Shown here piece by piece: positions 8,071 to 14,158 of a stretch of DNA of 16,878 nt. Both the position numbers and the translations under genes were made by a program. Position 1 is the first letter of the stretch. Each line of letters starts with the position of its first letter. The notes under the pieces are model-generated. The model was not told the DNA's origin, did no database searches, and was given only the letters and a program-made list of their open reading frames with translations. The stretch covers positions 1 to 16,878 of the forward strand of contig JBGPBY010000112.1 of NCBI GenBank assembly GCA_041481485.1. Reading direction: 5' to 3'. This DNA is from JBGPBY01 sp041481485. Lineage in GTDB: Bacteria; Acidobacteriota; Terriglobia; 20CM-2-55-15.

Positions 8071-9441
8071 ATGTCCAGGGAAGCGCATTTTCACACACTG
8101 AACATCCGGCTTGCCGGCGTCGATCGCAACAAGCTTCGCCGCAAGAATACCAACAGGCTATTGGCGCTCCTTATTGTTCTGGCGCTCGCGGCGCTTGCAG
8201 CAGAATTCGACCGGGATGAGGTTCAGGCGCGAGCCGGGGTCGCTGGTCTTGGCATTGCACCGGCAAATGTCCAATTTGCGGCTCAGGAGATCGACACGAA
8301 CAGCACGCCGCAGTTAGTCACATTTCAGAACTCTGGCGCTACAGCGATTGATATCGGCAGTCTGACGCTCTCCAACCCATCGAACTTTAGTCTCGACCTG
8401 CGGGACTGTCCCGACGGCCGGGTCGCTCCCCGCAGGAGTTGTGCAGCCATTGTGACTTTCCATCCCTCGCGCGTAGGAGCCGTCAATGGTTCTCTGGAAC
8501 GTGCCCGCACCATGCAGCGAGTCAGCCTTGAGGGATCCGGAATTGCCAGGCTCACACCTCCTCCGCCACCGCCTCCCCCGCCGCAACCGGAAGTGCCAGT
8601 TACGAATCCTGCTGCAAATCTGACACCGGAACGGTTCTTGTATGGAGCGCTCGAGATCGATCGGCAGAAAGGCCGCACGTTTGTTTTGAAAAACTCGGGA
8701 AATGTCGAACTACAAAAAGTGAGCTTCCGCCTTCAGGGCGAGCATCTGGACGAATTCAATCTCAACAGTCCGAACTGTGGAACGCTGGATGTGGGAAAGG
8801 AATGCAAGACCGATGTGGTATTCGTACCGCGCGAAGAGGGTTCCCACTCGGTCACGTTGTTAGCGTTCTCCACCGCTGGCGAACTCGATCGGGCAACCCT
8901 ATTCGGTGTGGGAAAGCCAAGGCCCGGACCGATTGCGCAGATTTCGCCCAATCCGATGGAACTTGGCGAGAAAAACCGGGACGGCAAAGTGACCATCACC
9001 AATACGGGGCAGGCCGCGTTGACCATTGAGGGCATTGTTCTCGATGACTCGAAGAATTTTGAGATGAAGACGAAGGAGTGTATGGCATCGTCGCCGCTGG
9101 AGCGTGGGCAGTCGTGTACCATCGCGGTGAAGTTCAAGGGGAAGAAATCCGCGCAGGGCCTGATCACGGTCCGGCACAACGATCCGACCGCTTCGGCAAA
9201 AGTGATGCTTGCGGCCGACGTCAATCCCTCGAACAAGAAGAAGTGGGCGACCGCACTCTTTGCTGCTGGAGTCATCACCGCTGGCGTGCTGACTGCGGCA
9301 ACGGTGGCTAACAAACCAAGGGAGGCACCAAAGGAAACACCTCCGGTATCCCCGCCTCCGCCGTCACCCAGTCCCGGCAGCATCAATACGAATTCGGATA
9401 GAAGCTTCCCGGTTTTGGTGCAACAGCCACGAGTGAATTGA
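8071..9441 (+). CDS. Membrane-anchored protein with three ASH/choice-of-anchor-D-type domains
   Basis: 456 aa. A basic N-terminus (LRRKNTNR) precedes TM1 (about 29-45). Three beta-sandwich repeats of the ASH (ASPM-SPD2-Hydin)/choice-of-anchor-D type follow: about 60-158, 185-280 and 288-383, each with the FxNSG/NTG signature (FQNSGA, LKNSGN, ITNTGQ). A nine-Pro run (163-171) links repeats 1 and 2. TM2 (about 392-413) is followed by a Pro-rich tail (KETPPVSPPPPSPSP). Each repeat carries a spaced Cys pair (C113/C124, C236/C245, C337/C349), suggesting disulfides and thus a periplasmic location with both ends inside. Such domains usually bind proteins. Start supported by AGGAG 5 nt upstream. Last gene of the operon, followed by a strong hairpin. 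Its partner is unknown; a scaffold for the amidase is a guess. Confidence 0.82.
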   Translation: MSREAHFHTLNIRLAGVDRNKLRRKNTNRLLALLIVLALAALAAEFDRDEVQARAGVAGLGIAPANVQFAAQEIDTNSTPQLVTFQNSGATAIDIGSLTLSNPSNFSLDLRDCPDGRVAPRRSCAAIVTFHPSRVGAVNGSLERARTMQRVSLEGSGIARLTPPPPPPPPPQPEVPVTNPAANLTPERFLYGALEIDRQKGRTFVLKNSGNVELQKVSFRLQGEHLDEFNLNSPNCGTLDVGKECKTDVVFVPREEGSHSVTLLAFSTAGELDRATLFGVGKPRPGPIAQISPNPMELGEKNRDGKVTITNTGQAALTIEGIVLDDSKNFEMKTKECMASSPLERGQSCTIAVKFKGKKSAQGLITVRHNDPTASAKVMLAADVNPSNKKKWATALFAAGVITAGVLTAATVANKPREAPKETPPVSPPPPSPSPGSINTNSDRSFPVLVQQPRVN

Positions 9442-9451
9442 GCTTGAAACG

Positions 9452-9484
9452 GCGCACGTCCGGCCCTTCGGGCCGGACGTGCGC
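9452..9484 (+). terminator. Strong hairpin after the amidase operon
   Basis: Perfect 15-bp GC-rich arms (gcgcacgtccggccc at 9452-9466 and its complement at 9470-9484) with a ttc loop, starting 10 nt after the stop of the repeat-protein gene. Only ttaatt follows, so the T-tract is poor, but position and stem strength support a terminator or an mRNA-stabilising 3' hairpin. Confidence 0.7.
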
Positions 9485-9506
9485 TTAATTCTGTGTTCGT
9501 TCTTAT

Positions 9507-9620
9507 CACGGACTTACGTCCGTGGCTCGCGGACTGCCGCCGCTAACGCGGCTGGGAAATCGAGCAACGTTCGAGCCGCGGGGCGGCGATAGTCCCTTAG
9601 CCACCGGCGTAAGCCGGTGG
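9507..9620. repeat. Three consecutive short hairpins
   Basis: The hairpins are cacggac-ttac-gtccgtg (9507-9524), gccgc-taac-gcggc (9539-9552) and ccaccggc-gtaa-gccggtgg (9601-9620). All have 4-nt loops made of T, A, C or G in similar words (ttac, taac, gtaa). They lie between the amidase operon and the hydrolase gene in a 268-nt gap with no plausible ORF. They resemble REP-type intergenic palindromes. Confidence 0.65.
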
Positions 9621-9661
9621 TATTGCGACCGCGCACCTCACACGATTTCAAGTGACAGATT

Positions 9662-9701
9662 TCGTTCAGGGATTGCGCGCGATCAGGGACCGCGCCTACA
9701 G
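9662..9701 (-). repeat. Degenerate copy of the GCGGTC-type palindromic repeat
   Basis: Read on the minus strand this starts ctgtaggcgcggtc and continues with a degraded second half. It aligns with the unit at 11527-11562, including a trailing cgaa. It lies 8 nt before the hydrolase start codon. Confidence 0.55.
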
Positions 9702-9709
9702 TAACCGTC

Positions 9710-10699
9710 ATGCCACTTCGAATGAAGTCCGTTGCGACTGCAGCAATTGTTTTGATAGCCGGTATCCTGGGAAGCCTGCAGCTGATGAACACGGCGAAGC
9801 AGGGAATCGTCCTGGCGTCGCAGGCGCGCCCGATAACGCTAAAGGTGACACTGCTGGGAACTGCCGCCGGACCGCCAGTGTATCTCGATCGGTTTGGCCC
9901 CGCTACTCTGGTCGAGGCCGGCAGCCAGAAGCTGCTGTTCGATTGTGGACGAGCGGTGACGATTCGTCTGACACAGGCCGGGGCGAACCTTGCTGAGATT
10001 CACAAATTGTTTCTCACGCATCTTCACTCCGATCATGTCATCAGCATCCCGGACTTGTTTCTGACGCCTTGGGCCTCTGGAGCTGCTCGCCAAAAACGCT
10101 TTGAGGTCTGGGGACCGGCGGGTACGCGCGACATGATGGACCACATCCAAAAGGCGTTTGCCTTCGACATTCACATTCGCCGCGACGTCGACGAGAAGTA
10201 TGGCGGCGAGGGGATATCCGTTTCCAGCCGTGATATCGTCGAAGGAAAGGTGTTCGATCAGGACGGCGTAGTCGTGACCGCGTTTGTCGTGGACCACGGT
10301 CCCGTCAAGCCCGCGTTGGGGTATCGCGTCGACTTCGCGGGCCACTCCGTGCTCCTTTCGGGAGATACGCGCTTTTCGGAGAATCTGATCCAGCATGCCC
10401 AGGGAGTGGATCTGCTGATCCATGAAACCATCGACGCCGATGCGTTGCGTGCGAATCCCGGCAATCGCACGCGGCAGCAAATCGAAAACATCATTGCCCA
10501 CCACACGACGTTGCAGGAAGCAGGGCAGGTGTTTTCTCGAGTGAAGCCCAAACTGGCCGTCTATTCCCACTACCTTGGCAAGACGGAAGATCTGATTGCC
10601 GGTACACGCAAAACGTATAGCGGTCCACTCGAAGTGGGCGAGGATCTGATGTCGTTCGACATCGGCGATCGAATTGAGGTGCATCGCGCAGCGCGATAA
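9710..10699 (+). CDS. Exported metallo-beta-lactamase-fold hydrolase, RNase Z-like subgroup
   Basis: 329 aa. A signal peptide or N-terminal anchor is visible (MKSVATAAIVLIAGILGSLQ from residue 5), so it acts outside the cytoplasm despite similarity to RNase Z-type enzymes. The metal motif is complete: THLHSDH (103-109), with later ligands in SGDT near 225 and in YSHYL near the C-terminus. The opening LLGTAAGPPVYLDRFGPATLVEAG fits the RNase Z/arylsulfatase-like subgroup; the physiological substrate of such exported members is generally unknown. A second in-frame ATG at 9722 (MKSVATAA) could be the true start; neither has a clear Shine-Dalgarno. It is a single gene between repeats and a convergent neighbour 15 nt away. 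The fold is firm; the substrate is unknown. Confidence 0.88.
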   Translation: MPLRMKSVATAAIVLIAGILGSLQLMNTAKQGIVLASQARPITLKVTLLGTAAGPPVYLDRFGPATLVEAGSQKLLFDCGRAVTIRLTQAGANLAEIHKLFLTHLHSDHVISIPDLFLTPWASGAARQKRFEVWGPAGTRDMMDHIQKAFAFDIHIRRDVDEKYGGEGISVSSRDIVEGKVFDQDGVVVTAFVVDHGPVKPALGYRVDFAGHSVLLSGDTRFSENLIQHAQGVDLLIHETIDADALRANPGNRTRQQIENIIAHHTTLQEAGQVFSRVKPKLAVYSHYLGKTEDLIAGTRKTYSGPLEVGEDLMSFDIGDRIEVHRAAR

Positions 10700-10706
10700 G
10701 ACAGAA

Positions 10707-10738
10707 GGCGGGCTCTAAGGCCGCTGCCGTCCTTTTTT
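10707..10738 (+). terminator. Possible terminator for the hydrolase gene
   Basis: A short GCGG/CCGC stem (10708-10711 and 10721-10724) is followed by six T at 10733-10738. It overlaps the 3' end of the convergent gene. The stem is only 4 bp, so this is tentative. Confidence 0.3.
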
Positions 10739-11461
10739 CCTATTGCCTGCTGCGAGCTCCCAGGCTTTGCGTATGTGGATTTCGAGCGCGTCATCAGGGA
10801 CTTGATTGAGTTCTATTCCGATCCATCCGCCGGCGCCGACATATGGAGGCTTGAAGTATGTCGCAGGAGCGTCTTCGATCAGCGCGGACTGAAGTCCCGG
10901 AGGGGCCGGTAGCCAAACGGCGAGATGGCCGTCTTCGTGGTGGTTGTCCGAGAACACTGTAAAAACACCCTTGTCCTTCTGGACAAAAAACGTCGGCGCG
11001 CCATGCGAGAGCTTTTCCGAAACGCTCGGCATCGTGGCACAGATTCGGCGAACGCGTTCGAGCTGCGCTTCGCGTCCTTTGCCGCGTCCCCTTCCCTTAT
11101 CTAGCTCCGCCAGTTGTTTCGCGCGGAACTTCGCGATGCGTTCGATCAGTTGAACCGGAACAGGTTCGAAGAGCGGGAACCGGATCGTGCCTTTGCTGCG
11201 CTCATAGCGTGAGAGCTCTTTTTTGAAGGATGCAACGAGCGCGTCGTTTGCCGGGTAGAGCGAGAAGTGCTCTTTCCATGCAGCAAAATACAGCAACGGA
11301 ACCCCTTTCAGTTTGTAACCCGGAATCTGATATGAAATTGCTTCGACGGCTTCAGGTACGGCTTTGCGGATTGCGCCCCGCAGCAACTTGAGCAGGGCCT
11401 GTACGTCCCGAGGTTTCGATCCAATGTAATCGTCTACGGTTTTGAAGTTTGTTTTTGCCAT
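10715..11461 (-). CDS. DUF1801 - YjbR/MmcQ fusion protein
   Basis: 248 aa, cytosolic. The N-terminal ~118 residues are a DUF1801 (YdhG-like) domain: EAISYQIPGYKLKGVPLLYFAA (40-61), HFSLYP (65-70), KGTIRFPL (90-97). A basic linker (KGRGRGKGREAQ, 122-133) leads to a YjbR/MmcQ-type domain (about 134-240): RVRRICATMPSVSEKLSHGAPTFFV, then HLAVWLPAP and a GWIGIEL strand. Both families are small and usually encoded as separate single-domain proteins; YjbR has a CyaY-like fold and putative DNA-binding surface, and DUF1801 has been linked to iron handling in some Gram-positives. The joint function is not known. ATG start has no strong Shine-Dalgarno. Convergent with the hydrolase; upstream lies a repeat-filled 488-nt gap. 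Domain calls are firm. Confidence 0.87.
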   Translation of the reverse strand: MAKTNFKTVDDYIGSKPRDVQALLKLLRGAIRKAVPEAVEAISYQIPGYKLKGVPLLYFAAWKEHFSLYPANDALVASFKKELSRYERSKGTIRFPLFEPVPVQLIERIAKFRAKQLAELDKGRGRGKGREAQLERVRRICATMPSVSEKLSHGAPTFFVQKDKGVFTVFSDNHHEDGHLAVWLPAPPGLQSALIEDAPATYFKPPYVGAGGWIGIELNQVPDDALEIHIRKAWELAAGNRKKGRQRP

Positions 11462-11526
11462 CCAGGAAACTCATTGTAATTCGAGCGTTTTCACTTGACG
11501 AAACATCTGTTGAGCGCTGCGCCCCC

Positions 11527-11562
11527 CTGTAGGCGCGGTCTATGACCGCGCACATTCTCGAA
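11527..11562 (+). repeat. Repeat unit 1, outer left arm of nested inverted array
   Basis: 36-nt unit beginning ctgtaggcgcggtc and containing an internal palindrome (gcgcggtc-tat-gaccgcgc). Its reverse complement recurs at 11721-11756 with 2 mismatches. Confidence 0.85.
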
Positions 11563-11600
11563 CTGAAGGATCGAGCGTGGTCATAGAAGGTGTGAATGAA

Positions 11601-11636
11601 TGCGATTCCCCATGTAGGGGCGGTCTATGACCGCCC
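11601..11636 (+). repeat. Repeat unit 2, inner left arm of nested inverted array
   Basis: 36-nt unit starting tgcgattccccatgtagggg and ending in the palindrome gggcggtc-tat-gaccgccc. Its exact reverse complement, with no mismatch, is at 11662-11697, 25 nt away. Confidence 0.9.
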
Positions 11637-11661
11637 ACATTTTCACAGGTTTTGAAATCGC

Positions 11662-11697
11662 GGGCGGTCATAGACCGCCCCTACATGGGGAATCGCA
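11662..11697 (-). repeat. Repeat unit 3, inner right arm of nested inverted array
   Basis: Perfect inverted copy of 11601-11636. Together they could form a 36-bp hairpin with a 25-nt loop, or each arm can fold on its own into an 8-bp hairpin. Confidence 0.9.
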
Positions 11698-11720
11698 ATG
11701 AACCGAGAGCGCTTCCTATA

Positions 11721-11756
11721 TTCCAGAATGTGCGCGGTCACAGACCGCGCCTACAG
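11721..11756 (-). repeat. Repeat unit 4, outer right arm of nested inverted array
   Basis: Inverted copy of 11527-11562 with 2 mismatches in 36. The four units give a left-left-right-right symmetry. The rest of the gap 11462-11949 holds no credible gene; it contains this array, the dyad at 11829-11859 and a promoter. Confidence 0.85.
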
Positions 11757-11828
11757 CTGCGATCCCCGGCATTTCAGCATCATCCCTCTTCATTCACACT
11801 TCCACTTCGTACATTCGTGAATGCTTTC

Positions 11829-11859
11829 GTGATTTCGCGAAAGAAGATCGCGAAATCAC
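11829..11859. promoter_or_regulatory. Perfect 12-bp dyad, possible enhancer-binding-protein site
   Basis: gtgatttcgcga (11829-11840) and its exact complement (11848-11859) are separated by 7 nt. The centre lies about 60 nt upstream of the -24 element and about 86 nt upstream of the expected transcription start of the outer-membrane protein gene, a typical place for a sigma-54 activator site. A smaller dyad, cattc-gt-gaatg, lies at 11812-11823. Confidence 0.5.
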
Positions 11860-11902
11860 TCGGCGCGATTCCGAAATGTCTTTGCAATCAAGCGCGATTC
11901 GA

Positions 11903-11919
11903 TTGGCACACGTCTTGCA
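11903..11919 (+). promoter_or_regulatory. Sigma-54 (-24/-12) promoter
   Basis: TTGGCAC (11903-11909) and TTGCA (11915-11919) are separated by 5 nt, with GG and GC exactly 12 nt apart. This matches the sigma-54 consensus TGGCAC-N5-TTGC at every core base. Transcription would begin near 11930, giving a ~20-nt leader that holds the GGAGGG ribosome binding site (11936-11941). Confidence 0.75.
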
Positions 11920-11949
11920 CTTCTGCAGAACCAACGGAGGGTATAGAAA

Positions 11950-12573
11950 ATGAAAAAATCAATTTTGAAGAGTGCACTCTTGGCTGCTGCAGTCGGTGTT
12001 GTCAGTTTCGGCATCTCAGCACCCGGAGCGTTTGCCCAGGTGGAGCAGCCATCGCGGATCAGCATTCAGGGGACGGGTCTCTTCACGAAAAGTTTCAAAG
12101 ACGAGACTCCTTCTCACGAAGCGAGTAAATCCGGAGGGTTTCTCGTGGGCTATTCCTATCAGTTTAATCGGTGGTTCGAGGCACAGGGCAACTACGGCTA
12201 CTCGCGCAACACTCAGAACTACAATGCGGGCGGCCCGGCTTCGATTCAATCGGACTTTCACGAGATGACGGGCACGTTGGTCGCACACCTGCCATTTGCT
12301 CGGAAAGGCGTGGAGCCGTATGCCCTTGGTGGAGGTGGCGCTGTGATCTTCGATCCGACCGAAAAGTTTTTCGTGACCGGTGCAGAGCGGCAGACGAGGG
12401 GCACCATTGTTTATGGGGGCGGTGCCAATTTTCGCATCGCACGCAACATTGGCGTTCGAGCCGAATACCGCGGGCTGATTTACAAAATACCCGACTTTGG
12501 TGTGGGCTCGCTCAATCTCGACAAGTTCACTCACCTGGCACAGCCATCTGCCGGACTTGTCTTCAGATTCTGA
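11950..12573 (+). CDS. Small outer-membrane beta-barrel protein
   Basis: 207 aa. A textbook signal peptide (MKKSILKSALLAAAVGVVSFGISAPGAFA, cleavage after A29) is followed by about 178 residues of alternating strands. Examples are ISIQGTGLFTK, GGFLVGYSYQF, FEAQGNYGYS, VEPYALGGGGAV and IGVRAEYRGLIY. The protein ends in AGLVFRF with the terminal Phe needed for outer-membrane insertion. Size and pattern fit the eight-stranded OmpX/OmpA-N-terminal/opacity-type barrels. Start is certain: GGAGGG about 8 nt before the ATG. The gene stands alone under a sigma-54 promoter with an upstream dyad, so it is probably an inducible surface protein. The barrel class is firm; the role (adhesion, stress, permeability) cannot be told. 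Confidence 0.88.
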   Translation: MKKSILKSALLAAAVGVVSFGISAPGAFAQVEQPSRISIQGTGLFTKSFKDETPSHEASKSGGFLVGYSYQFNRWFEAQGNYGYSRNTQNYNAGGPASIQSDFHEMTGTLVAHLPFARKGVEPYALGGGGAVIFDPTEKFFVTGAERQTRGTIVYGGGANFRIARNIGVRAEYRGLIYKIPDFGVGSLNLDKFTHLAQPSAGLVFRF

Positions 12574-12588
12574 GTCGCGGATAACTTC

Positions 12589-12783
12589 GTGGTCCGCTGG
12601 CCGAATCAAATGTGAGTTGTGAGTTGTTCTGTTGTCCGTTTGTCTGTTGGAGTTGGTGCATTTATCAAATGGCGAAATGTCCAGGTGTTCAATGGGTAAT
12701 TCAGCCATTTGACAATCGCACCAACTCCAACAGACAAACGGACAACAGAACAACTCACATTTGATTCATGGACAGCGGGCCAC
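12589..12783. repeat. 195-bp palindromic element between convergent genes
   Basis: A core inverted repeat pairs 12603-12659 with 12718-12767. The arms are identical over 50 bp except that the left arm carries an extra tandem copy of a 7-nt word (tgagttg). Outward the arms continue imperfectly (gtggtccgctggcc versus gtggcccgctgtcc). An inner inverted pair, tcaaatggc/gccatttga (12665-12673 and 12704-12712), surrounds a 30-nt centre. It fills almost the whole gap after the outer-membrane protein gene. TTC flanks both ends, a possible 3-bp target duplication, but this could be chance. It is a MITE-like or cruciform element and may act as a bidirectional terminator. Confidence 0.8.
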
Positions 12784-12794
12784 TTCATCGATGG

Positions 12795-14024
12795 TCACAG
12801 CATGGCCCTCCAGAGCAGCCTAAGGATCTGGTTGAGCGGATATACGGTCAGCACCAGGGGTGCCAGGGGGATAAGCGCTGAAAGGGCGAGAGCCACCGCA
12901 TCCCGTGGATCGAAGGGAACGGTTCTCATTCTTTCCAGCCTGTCGTAGGAGCCACCAAGATCGGCGAGTGAGGAGATGTCTGGGGCCCCCAGCGGTTCGT
13001 TCCCTGCGGGACTGATTCCTTGAACCCATTTATCGTCGAACATCCGGTTGTGGCGAATGGCGAACGCTCCATAGTCGTGCAGGCTCTTCAATTTCGCCCT
13101 GGCCATCGGCGGCCCGAACATGAGGAGCGGGCTGAGAAACAACAGCAACACAATCAAGACGTAGCCAACGATTGCGAACTTGAAGCTCTGGGGTGCGACT
13201 CCAGCAAACACGATCTCATCGGCAAGCAGACCTGCAGTCGTGAGCGAGACGGCGCTCACGATGATCCAGAAGAAGCGCTGCGCTTCCCCAATGAAGCCCA
13301 GGCCTGCTGCTCGGTCAGGGTGGGTCGGAATCAGCCGCAAGCCAACCCGGGAGAGGCGAAATAGCAGCGAGTACCAGATGAACAACCGCCAGAGCCATCG
13401 CCAGATCAGAAAGTGGGTAAGACCCATTCCCACCACGATATTCCACCATCCCGCCCACGACCGGACGTGAACCGAATCGACCACCAGTGAGCGCCATGTG
13501 GAGAAGGGGAACGGAAACTCATTCCAGGCGAGGAAAACTGTACAGCCGGTAAGCACAACCAGAGCCGCCTCCGCCAGACCCGAATCACGCAATTTCGTCG
13601 CACGATCCAGCGCTTTCGCAAAATCCGAAAGTCGGTCATCCGGAATAAGGCCGGCGCGGATGAAATGCGCCACGACCTTACTCAAGTGGTCTCCGATGAA
13701 CCCCTCGGCCAGGATCAAGAGCGGGATCGTGAACAGAAATCGTGCGTACGCTGCAAAGTCGTGCAGGAAGGGAATTCTGACGGCGGACCCAACAGCCGTC
13801 CCTTGCGCCGCTGACAAGATCAGCAGTGGAACCCATGTTAATGCGACGGCGAGAGCCGCTCTCTTTGTCAGGCCGGACGACTGTGGGGTAATCAGACCGA
13901 GAGCCTGCTGGAGCCGATAGGTAGGGCCACCGGCCACCAGCGAAAACTTTGGAAAAGAAGGTGACGGAGAGTTTATGGCCAGAACATCCTCGATCCCTGC
14001 TCCTGTTCTATTCGCAAGTCGCAT
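12795..14024 (-). CDS. Multi-TM membrane protein of unknown function
   Basis: 409 aa. About seven hydrophobic helices: roughly 54-76, 94-111, 152-168, 192-218, 250-270, 282-304 and 376-396. Recognisable family-like blocks are FSLVAGGPTYRLQQALGL (27-44), FLHDFAAYARFLFTIPLL (86-103), THPDRAAGLGF (234-244) and FGPPMARAKLKSLHDYG (303-319). I recall similar uncharacterised membrane proteins in many bacteria but no assigned function. A stop codon two codons upstream in frame fixes the ATG as the first possible start; no good Shine-Dalgarno is near. It lies downstream of the two-component genes but is separated from them by 134 nt that hold a decayed copy of part of this very gene. Role unknown; control by the kinase pair is possible but unproven. 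Confidence 0.82.
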   Translation of the reverse strand: MRLANRTGAGIEDVLAINSPSPSFPKFSLVAGGPTYRLQQALGLITPQSSGLTKRAALAVALTWVPLLILSAAQGTAVGSAVRIPFLHDFAAYARFLFTIPLLILAEGFIGDHLSKVVAHFIRAGLIPDDRLSDFAKALDRATKLRDSGLAEAALVVLTGCTVFLAWNEFPFPFSTWRSLVVDSVHVRSWAGWWNIVVGMGLTHFLIWRWLWRLFIWYSLLFRLSRVGLRLIPTHPDRAAGLGFIGEAQRFFWIIVSAVSLTTAGLLADEIVFAGVAPQSFKFAIVGYVLIVLLLFLSPLLMFGPPMARAKLKSLHDYGAFAIRHNRMFDDKWVQGISPAGNEPLGAPDISSLADLGGSYDRLERMRTVPFDPRDAVALALSALIPLAPLVLTVYPLNQILRLLWRAML

Positions 14025-14056
14025 TACTCACGACGCGGCCTGCGCCTCCCATCAAA

Positions 14057-14071
14057 GCGAATGTAATTCGC
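14057..14071. promoter_or_regulatory. Short palindrome upstream of membrane protein gene
   Basis: gcgaat-gta-attcgc is a perfect dyad with 6-bp arms, 33 nt upstream of the ATG at 14024. It could be an operator. No regulator is identified. Confidence 0.3.
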
Positions 14072-14093
14072 TGGCCCAATCATTCCTTCTAAT

Positions 14094-14158
14094 TATCGGT
14101 CAGCAGAAATCGCCCGTACGCTGCAAAGTCGTGCAGGGAGGAATCCTGACGGAGGATC
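14094..14158 (-). pseudogene. Decayed fragment of a second copy of the membrane protein gene
   Basis: 14104-14152 aligns with 13734-13783, inside the neighbouring gene, with about 4 mismatches and 1 single-base gap over 50 nt; weaker similarity extends a little both ways. The minus-strand translation still reads LHDFAAYGRFLLTDN and then stops, compared with LHDFAAYARFLFTI in the intact gene. The single-base deletion and early stop show it is dead. It directly follows the response regulator stop codon. Confidence 0.7.

Noticed and set aside
5533..9441. Prophage or tailocin remnant
   Set aside because: Only the amidase and the small membrane protein are phage-like; no capsid, tail, integrase or attachment repeats are seen, and the other genes do not look phage-derived.
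11352..11555. 67-aa minus-strand reading frame upstream of the DUF1801 fusion
   Set aside because: It runs through a palindromic repeat unit into the coding region in another frame; its start is inside the repeat.
11527..11756. CRISPR array
   Set aside because: The units alternate in orientation, spacing is irregular (38, 25 and 23 nt) and no cas gene is nearby.
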